From the IMG/VR virus record IMGVR_UViG_3300048772_000102, positions 1 to 34,147 of that record: a DNA stretch of 34,147 nt; one strand, 5' to 3'. The first letter of the stretch is position 1. Every line of letters starts with the position of its first letter. Under the pieces are notes generated by a model. It searched no databases and was not told the DNA's origin. It saw only the letters and a list, made by a program, of their open reading frames with translations. Below, piece by piece: positions 27,150 through 34,147 of this stretch. Both the position numbers and the translations under genes were made by a program. The stretch is from a virus.

Positions 27150-27296
27150 TCAGACGGCCGTACTCGCGTTGTGGGTATCCACAAATCGTGCCACGTCGGA
27201 GTTTAAGCCCTTACCGACTCTTTGGCCCGTAGCCGGAGCGGTGCCCCGAAAGCCACGATTGAAAGACCGCAGCGCGGTCGTATTTCCCTTAGCCAT
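27150..27296 (-). CDS. 48-residue basic protein coupled to bacterioferritin
   Basis: 48 residues. Its ATG (27294-27296) overlaps the bacterioferritin stop in the sequence ATGGCTAA, an arrangement that favours translational coupling. The protein is small and basic (MAKGNTTALRSFNRGFRG, then QRVGKGLNSDV), with no recognised family and no transmembrane stretch. It sits between the bacterioferritin and scaffold genes with 28 bases to the scaffold start. The lack of an independent ribosome site and the small size leave real doubt. Confidence 0.55.
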   Translation of the reverse strand: MAKGNTTALRSFNRGFRGTAPATGQRVGKGLNSDVARFVDTHNASTAV

Positions 27297-27756
27297 TTTT
27301 TGTCGAGAGATAGGCACCAAGACCCATTTGGGAAATCTGTGCGATATTCTCTTCGATCTTGGCCATGTGATTATCCTCTTCCTTGACGATATGTTCCAGC
27401 ATCTTGCGTGTGGCCCCGTCGCCAACCTCGGCCGCCAGAGCAATTACTTGGTTGTAGGTCACGATGGCCTCTTTCTCGGCCATCTGATCCGCGCCAAACA
27501 TCTTGCTCACATCGGACCCGATTGCGATGTTATTGATCTTGCTCACCACCGGCGTCCCCTCAAGGAAGAGGATTCGCTTAATCAGCTTGTCCGCGTGCTC
27601 CATTTCGTCGTGAGCACGTTTGAAGATGTATTGGTGGAGATCGTCGTAGCCCCAGTGCCGGCACATCGACGCATGAACCTCGTACTGCAAGATGGCAGTG
27701 AGTTCTTGCGCGAGCAAGACATTCAGCATGGGGATTAGTTTTTCGTTGCCTCTCAC
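27289..27756 (-). CDS. bfr: Bacterioferritin
   Basis: 155 residues, the usual Bfr length. The start is GTG at 27756 with GAAAGGGA five bases upstream. All six di-iron ligands are present at their standard numbers: E18, E51, H54, E94, E127 and H130. Met52, the axial haem ligand of Bfr, is also present (in HDEMEHAD), so this is a true bacterioferritin and not a plain ferritin or Dps. The four-helix bundle is complete, and motifs such as AQELTAILQYEVH, GDGATRKMLEHIVKEEDNH and ENIAQISQMGLG fit the family. Bfr stores iron as a 24-mer with 12 haem groups. It lies between the head-tail connector and scaffold genes, where no metabolic gene is expected. Confidence 0.92.
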   Translation of the reverse strand: MRGNEKLIPMLNVLLAQELTAILQYEVHASMCRHWGYDDLHQYIFKRAHDEMEHADKLIKRILFLEGTPVVSKINNIAIGSDVSKMFGADQMAEKEAIVTYNQVIALAAEVGDGATRKMLEHIVKEEDNHMAKIEENIAQISQMGLGAYLSTKNG

Positions 27757-27783
27757 GTTGTCCCTTTCGGTTATGAGATACGG

Positions 27784-28353
27784 TTATGAGATTCTGCTTG
27801 TTCTGGCTGTCCTGCTATCTCGGAGATACGGTTTCAGGATGTTCCAGGCCGTCACACTGGGTATCCCGTTGATGATATGCTCTTGTGGCACCATCGACCG
27901 TTCGTAGTGCGTCCTGACTAGGCCGTATCCGTGGGCAGTGACTTGGAGATTCTCCAACTCCATTTCCGGGTCTTTGCCATCAAGTAGATTGTACGCAATC
28001 TCATAGCAGGCCCGGCGGATGTCGTCTGGCACCACTGCATCAGCACCGCGAGGAAACTCAAGCGGTTGCTGCTCTTCGGCCGCCCGTATTTGATCTTCAC
28101 GAAGCCTCTCAAAGTAGGTGTCAAGGAAAGGGTCGTTGTCGTTGCTGTACTCTCGCACAAACGACTGTAGCAACACCCATACCGTGTGCCGGTGCCCTTT
28201 GAAGTTCAGACTGTCGATAATTTTTGTGGCGGCAAACAAAGCCTTCGGCTTGTCCCTTGGTTCAGCCATGTCCCACGCAATGCTATGTAGCCGGAGGGCG
28301 AAGTATTGATTCGCTTCCGCGAGCGTTCCGTAGTAACTCATATTCAAAGCCAT
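27784..28353 (-). CDS. Head-tail connector ("DnaT-like" family)
   Basis: 189 residues from ATG 28353, chosen for GGAG seven bases upstream. The pattern is that of a widespread phage head completion/connector family often labelled DnaT-like ssDNA binding: YYGTLAEANQYFALRLHS, KALFAATKIIDSLNF, a QPLEFPRGADAVVPDDIRRA segment, then CYEIAYNLLDGKDPE, and GIPSVTAWNILKPYLRD. That name is misleading; the genomic place next to the head genes fits a connector. It lies one gene from the collagen-like protein and one from the bacterioferritin. There is no membrane segment. Confidence 0.75.
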   Translation of the reverse strand: MALNMSYYGTLAEANQYFALRLHSIAWDMAEPRDKPKALFAATKIIDSLNFKGHRHTVWVLLQSFVREYSNDNDPFLDTYFERLREDQIRAAEEQQPLEFPRGADAVVPDDIRRACYEIAYNLLDGKDPEMELENLQVTAHGYGLVRTHYERSMVPQEHIINGIPSVTAWNILKPYLRDSRTARTSRIS

Positions 28354-28355
28354 TG

Positions 28356-28613
28356 TCACGCTCCATTTAGGTTGTGCGGCCACGACAGCAGCATTGGTGG
28401 GTTGCTTGAAAAGGCGTCGGTCGTCACTTCCGTAATGTCGGCCGAATCCACAACAGCATCGGGTGGCGTTCCGACCGGTCCTGACGGGCCGGTCGGTCCT
28501 GGGCAGAAGCTATCCGTGGTCGTTTGCGTAATGGTCCCGTTGTCAATTATCTGCACCAACGCAATCTGCTCCGAAAGCTGGGCCGCATCAACTGTGTTTA
28601 CATTGTCTTGCAT
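28356..28613 (-). CDS. Small collagen-like protein
   Basis: 85 residues. Two similar halves (ITQTTTDSFCP and ITEVTTDAFSS) flank a short collagen-like GPTGPSGPVG segment. The ATG has a GAGGC site nearby. The gene ends two bases before the connector start at 28353. Its function is not known. It may be a minor head or neck decoration protein. The half-repeat and its collagen run link it to the other GPTGP-bearing proteins in the window. Confidence 0.65.
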   Translation of the reverse strand: MQDNVNTVDAAQLSEQIALVQIIDNGTITQTTTDSFCPGPTGPSGPVGTPPDAVVDSADITEVTTDAFSSNPPMLLSWPHNLNGA

Positions 28614-28620
28614 GGCGGCC

Positions 28621-29775
28621 TCAGCTTCGCGTTAGCCAGTGATTATCAGGGTCATCGTGCGCGGCATACCAACCCTCGCCCCACAAATCCATGAGTTGAT
28701 TGAAGTAGGTCTCATACTGCCACTTCACGTTGTCCATCGCATATTTGGCGACGGCTCGCTCGTGGATGTATCGGGGGTCAAGAGTGTGGACATTTTGGGC
28801 TGCGTGAACGAATTCGTTCATCGTCCGACACCGGAAGCCGGTCTTGCCATGCTCCACAGTCTCAGGAAAGGCTCCGAAATCGGTTGTGATTGCCGGGGTG
28901 CCAGTGAGTTGACTTTCGACATTCGTGCCGCCGAAAGGCTCAATGTACGTGGTCGGGACGAACGTGGCCTTGGCTCTCTGATAGAGCCTTGCCCGTTCCA
29001 CGCCGCCGACACAGCCGACGTACTCAATGTTGCCTTCGTAAACCTCTCCATCCGCACAACGGATTCGCTGGCCGCCTGGGATGTTCTCAACACCGACGCA
29101 GCCTTGGCCGGCAATAACCAGTTTGGCTCCAATGCGTTTACACGCTTCAACCGCAATGTTGATGCCTTTCCTCTTAATCAGTCTCCCGATATAGAGGTAG
29201 TAGTCCGTTTTCTCCGTACAGAGCGGGAAGTCGGCCGGGTTAAAGTAGTTCGGAATCACGGCGTCAAAGAACTTGCCGTCCGGGTCGTAGCCGCCCTCTG
29301 CGCCCCATAACTTGTGCATGTGACAGTAGGACTCGAAGACCCGATACTTGGCGAACGTGCCGTTATAGCCGATGCCGGTCTCAACGACGAACACTTCTTT
29401 TCGGAGTTGTGCGGCAAGAGCCTGTTGCAAGTTGCCGAAAGCAAAGCTAACAATGTCCTTCGGCTGTGCCCGCTTGTTAATTTCGGCGGCGGCCCGGTCA
29501 CTCGTCAGCTTCCAGTACGGAGCCTTACCGGACCAGTCGGCGCTATACATGGCATCTTTGTTGAACGGACCAAAGAACCCTGTCTGTTCTTTACGTGAAA
29601 TGATCTGTACGTGTTCGTCACACGCAACTTCGCTGCCTTCGGCCCCATAATGGATTACGGTGTGGCCAAGGCTTTTCATCATCTGGCCGAACTTGAGAAT
29701 CTTCATCGTGAAAGCACAGGCAGTGTGCATCTTGTGCGTCTGCGTGTGCGGCAAACCGATAATGTGAAAACGCAT
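28621..29775 (-). CDS. GT4-family glycosyltransferase
   Basis: 384 residues, a complete GT-B enzyme. The N-terminal domain opens MRFHIIGLPHTQT and holds SFAFGNLQQALAAQL. The C-terminal domain has DYYLYIGRLIKRKGINIAVEA, then KLVIAGQG, a donor-binding segment with EPFGGTNVE (the E-x7-E motif of GT4 retaining enzymes) and ITTDFGAFPE. It would transfer a sugar from a nucleotide-sugar donor in the cytoplasm. GGGAG precedes the ATG. The acceptor is unknown: phage proteins, DNA bases or host surface glycans are possible. It lies between the fibre genes and the head-tail connector, so modification of virion proteins is plausible but unproven. Confidence 0.85.
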   Translation of the reverse strand: MRFHIIGLPHTQTHKMHTACAFTMKILKFGQMMKSLGHTVIHYGAEGSEVACDEHVQIISRKEQTGFFGPFNKDAMYSADWSGKAPYWKLTSDRAAAEINKRAQPKDIVSFAFGNLQQALAAQLRKEVFVVETGIGYNGTFAKYRVFESYCHMHKLWGAEGGYDPDGKFFDAVIPNYFNPADFPLCTEKTDYYLYIGRLIKRKGINIAVEACKRIGAKLVIAGQGCVGVENIPGGQRIRCADGEVYEGNIEYVGCVGGVERARLYQRAKATFVPTTYIEPFGGTNVESQLTGTPAITTDFGAFPETVEHGKTGFRCRTMNEFVHAAQNVHTLDPRYIHERAVAKYAMDNVKWQYETYFNQLMDLWGEGWYAAHDDPDNHWLTRS

Positions 29776-29819
29776 TTCTCCCTCGCGAGGATTGATTTAG
29801 AGTTTAAGTAGTTGGTTGA

Positions 29820-30125
29820 CTAGGTGGCGGGTCTCGGAAACTGACTCTTGACGGCGGCAATCGTGTCTCTCCACACGGTTGTACCGTTGACTTGATCGTG
29901 ATAGATCATGTCGAGTTGATCGGTCAGCGACGGGTACACTGGCCGCCGATAGTCACGATAGACTGCGGCAATCTGCTCTGGTGTTCGTGGGTCGGGGTCG
30001 CCGGGCATTATCACCATTTCCGGGCACTGGTAGATAGTGGAGCCCGGATACAGGGTACTCAACTGTTGCAACTGGTCGTCAGTGTGTAGTGCAAAAACCT
30101 TACCTTCATTGATAATGAGTATCAT
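29820..30125 (-). CDS. XkdW-like small tail-associated protein
   Basis: 101 residues from ATG 30125, chosen because it lies just past the fibre stop at 30136; a longer ORF would start inside the fibre gene. The N-terminus (MILIINEGKVFALHT, then LYPGSTIYQCPE, then GDPDPRTPEQIA) resembles XkdW-type phage proteins. The C-terminus ends SLTDQLDMIYHDQVNGTTVW and AAVKSQFPRP, a pattern found in small proteins next to phage fibre genes and often labelled as fibre assembly. That role is inferred from the recurrent context, and the catalytic or binding features are unknown. Confidence 0.6.
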   Translation of the reverse strand: MILIINEGKVFALHTDDQLQQLSTLYPGSTIYQCPEMVIMPGDPDPRTPEQIAAVYRDYRRPVYPSLTDQLDMIYHDQVNGTTVWRDTIAAVKSQFPRPAT

Positions 30126-30135
30126 TGGTGTTCGC

Positions 30136-32178
30136 CTATGCAAAGTTATAAGATTCGTTATTTCCAGCCGTGCCGCCTTGCGCCGGTGATTCTGCATTAC
30201 CGTGACCGTTACCGGTGAACGTCAAAGTGCTACCGCCAGTAGTCATAGCAACATTAAGTGTGTAGACAGAACCGAGAACATTGTAGCTACAAATTCCATT
30301 ATAGCCGCCAGCTTGGCCGAATACTACAACACTAATGTTGTAACACTCAAATCCGTATGCGTTGTTTTCGCAGCAAATTGGTGCGACCGCAATCAGCGAA
30401 GAATTGTTGACGATAGTGTGCCCGGTTGTGGAACAGCCGACCACGGCGCTACTCGTCTCATACAGTGTTGTGTTGTAGCTATTATAGACGCCAGTAATAC
30501 CTCCGTTTATCACACACTGATTTGTGGCTGCGGTCGAGACGAATGTCAACTGTAAACCTGTTGCATTACCGCTAAAAGCAGAAGTGTAGGCGTTTAGAAG
30601 CCCGAGGTTATTCCCATTAAACCCGATAGCGAAGTTGACGACACCGACCGTAGCGAGGTAAATGTAACCAGCATTGATACCTATACCCGCCCCTGCCCCA
30701 ACCATCACAAGGTTGCCAATTTCTCCAATAGCATAATTCTGCTCGGCAGTCACAAGTGCGACCCCGCTGCCAGTAAAGGTTAGTCTGGTTTTCAAGTTTA
30801 CCGCCGATATTGCGGTCAGTCCTGTCAAGGTTCCTTGCGAGGGTGCGCCAGAGTTTACAGTGTAGGTGGCCACGTTAATAGTGATTGACGTGCCTGAAAC
30901 ACCTGTCACTTTATGACAACCGAATATGTTCCACCAGTGGGCACAGGTTCCTGTTAGCGTACCAATCGTCGCTGCCGGTACTATCAGAAGGTAGTCATTT
31001 ACAGCAATGGTTCCGGCCGACGCTACAACAAGCGTTACAGAAGAAACACCGCTACTCGGTGCGCCAAATGCCGTTACGCTGCTTACTGTAGTCGATCCAG
31101 GTGTCGCCCCTACAATGGATATTTGACTACCATTAGGATGTAGCAAATTGATACTTGCAAGACCGGTGTAATTACCGGCCGCGACGTGTATCGTGACATA
31201 GGCACTGGGCGTTATTGAAAAGTTCTGCAAGTACAACATTGCCTGGGCGATTGTTGCCCAAGGATTGCCGCTGGAACCGTCGCCGCTACTATCACTACCT
31301 GTCGTAGCTATGTAGAGGCTTATCGACGTGTTAATAACACCGTTAAGCGGGTTCCCGCCCTGTGTCATTGTACCGGTCACTACTACATTACCGTAGACCG
31401 TTCCGCCGTCACGAGACAGTGCGAAATTATCCATCGGCGTCGATGTGGAGTACAGTGCCAGTCGGCAAAGCTGAAACGATCCCGTGCCAGAGAACGTGAG
31501 CGTCACCGTGACAGTGCCAAGAGTCGAGAACGGTGCCCCAAAAGTCGGGCTGATCCATGTGCTACCGTTGGCGTTGGGATTTGCAAGAAACGTCGGGGCA
31601 CCACTAAATACCGTGCCAGCGGTGGTCGCTATTTGAATGTTGGTCGGCGTCAGGCTGGCGGCGTTGGGCATAACCATGCAGAGGTTATAGTTGCCCGCCT
31701 GCACACCTGCTGTCGGAAACGTCAACGTAATCGTTGATGGGTTTGTCCAAGAAGGACCATTGCCACCGACATTCGACGCACGAAAAATGTTACCCCACGT
31801 ACCGCTACTCGCTGCCGGTGACGGCGATGCCCCAAATGTGAGGTCTGCATAGGCGAACGCATCGTACATATCGTTGAACGCGAGTTGTTGAACCTGTTGA
31901 CCGCGAGGTATGCTCACGTTAGCCAAATTCAACGCCGTTCCGCTGCCTGTTGTTGGCGGATAGTTCAGCGACAGATTAGGCGTGTTAAGCGTGCTTGTCG
32001 TTGTTGTGAAAGTGAAATTAGCCTGACCTGTAGCCGTCATACCAGATGCAGCAAAAAGCACCTGGGAGGCTGTCAGACCACTGAATTGCAAGTTCACGAC
32101 CGAGGCATCAAGCGAGTCGCCAGCTTGCAACTCTTCAATCTGTCCGCTGGCTATAACCAATGGTCGTTTGTAAGCCAT
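30136..32178 (-). CDS. Tail fibre with pectate lyase-like beta helix (paralogue 1)
   Basis: 680 residues. The N-terminal ~300 residues hold an IASGQIEELQAGDSL start and a Ser/Thr/Gly-rich beta region. At about residue 290 begins LYIATTGSDSSGDGSSG and NPWATIAQAMLYLQNF, the entry into a right-handed beta-helix domain of the pectate lyase-like type, followed by repeated G-x-x-(I/V) strands to the end, NNESYNFA. The same domain, in the same order and with a near-identical end, occurs in the neighbouring fibre. Such beta helices form trimeric fibres or depolymerases that bind or cut host surface polysaccharide. No catalytic Asp/Glu set can be assigned. A terminator separates it from the upstream fibre gene. 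Confidence 0.8.
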   Translation of the reverse strand: MAYKRPLVIASGQIEELQAGDSLDASVVNLQFSGLTASQVLFAASGMTATGQANFTFTTTTSTLNTPNLSLNYPPTTGSGTALNLANVSIPRGQQVQQLAFNDMYDAFAYADLTFGASPSPAASSGTWGNIFRASNVGGNGPSWTNPSTITLTFPTAGVQAGNYNLCMVMPNAASLTPTNIQIATTAGTVFSGAPTFLANPNANGSTWISPTFGAPFSTLGTVTVTLTFSGTGSFQLCRLALYSTSTPMDNFALSRDGGTVYGNVVVTGTMTQGGNPLNGVINTSISLYIATTGSDSSGDGSSGNPWATIAQAMLYLQNFSITPSAYVTIHVAAGNYTGLASINLLHPNGSQISIVGATPGSTTVSSVTAFGAPSSGVSSVTLVVASAGTIAVNDYLLIVPAATIGTLTGTCAHWWNIFGCHKVTGVSGTSITINVATYTVNSGAPSQGTLTGLTAISAVNLKTRLTFTGSGVALVTAEQNYAIGEIGNLVMVGAGAGIGINAGYIYLATVGVVNFAIGFNGNNLGLLNAYTSAFSGNATGLQLTFVSTAATNQCVINGGITGVYNSYNTTLYETSSAVVGCSTTGHTIVNNSSLIAVAPICCENNAYGFECYNISVVVFGQAGGYNGICSYNVLGSVYTLNVAMTTGGSTLTFTGNGHGNAESPAQGGTAGNNESYNFA

Positions 32179-32205
32179 TGTCGTACCTCGTGAGTGTTTT
32201 GAAAA

Positions 32206-32234
32206 GCAGGCGACAGTGGTTAGCTGACGCCTGC
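32206..32234 (-). terminator. Hairpin terminator between fibre genes
   Basis: A seven-base stem (GCAGGCG with CGCCTGC) has a 15-base loop and is followed on the minus strand by TTTTCAAAACAC. It lies between the stop of the upstream fibre gene at 32242 and the start of the second fibre gene at 32178. Confidence 0.65.
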
Positions 32235-32241
32235 GAAGTGT

Positions 32242-34147
<1,906 letters not shown>

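Overview
The window is about 34 kb of a tailed double-stranded DNA phage (or prophage) genome with long-tailed, siphovirus-like morphology. The evidence is a nearly complete head and tail gene set on the minus strand: head-tail connector, scaffold, P22-type coat protein, neck protein, tail terminator candidate, tail tube, tail assembly chaperone with a -1 frameshift extension, tape measure of about 1275 residues, tail-tip proteins and fibres. No terminase, portal, integrase, polymerase or lysin was recognised. The host cannot be read directly. Base composition is moderately GC-rich, and the LamG/DUF2341 modules and GPTGPTGP collagen-like linkers would fit an environmental host such as a planctomycete, but that is inference.

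Layout. Positions 1-3652 run on the plus strand: a cut-off gene end, a DUF3846-like protein, a deoxynucleoside monophosphate kinase, a DnaQ/RNase T-type exonuclease and three cysteine-rich proteins, two of which are paralogues. This looks like the edge of the nucleotide-metabolism region. It converges at about 3603-3652 with a minus-strand block that continues to the window end. Read in its own direction (high to low coordinates) that block is: two paralogous beta-helix fibres (the first cut by the window edge), an XkdW-like small protein, a glycosyltransferase, a collagen-like protein, a head-tail connector, a bacterioferritin, a 48-residue protein, scaffold, split coat gene, a small membrane protein, neck protein, tail terminator candidate, tail tube, tail chaperones, gp10-like protein, tape measure, a small structural protein, a very large LamG protein, a second tail-tip protein, a large tail hub-like protein with a polyglycine and acidic end, three small proteins and an SPFH/band 7 protein. 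Strong intergenic hairpins follow many of these genes.

The most notable feature is at 23902-26052. The coat gene is interrupted by a 675-nt group I intron. The 22 N-terminal codons lie in a separate exon at 25985-26052, and an endonuclease VII/HNH-type ORF sits inside the intron. The sequence itself supports both splice sites: P1 has the U.G wobble, and P10, P3, a P7-like pair and two GNRA hairpins are present. Joining the exons restores a normal P22-type coat N-terminus. Other points of interest are a phage bacterioferritin with all six di-iron ligands and the haem Met52, an RARLVCF peptide shared by the N-termini of scaffold and coat protein, a tail tube with an inserted beta domain, and collagen-like GPTGP linkers in several unrelated proteins.
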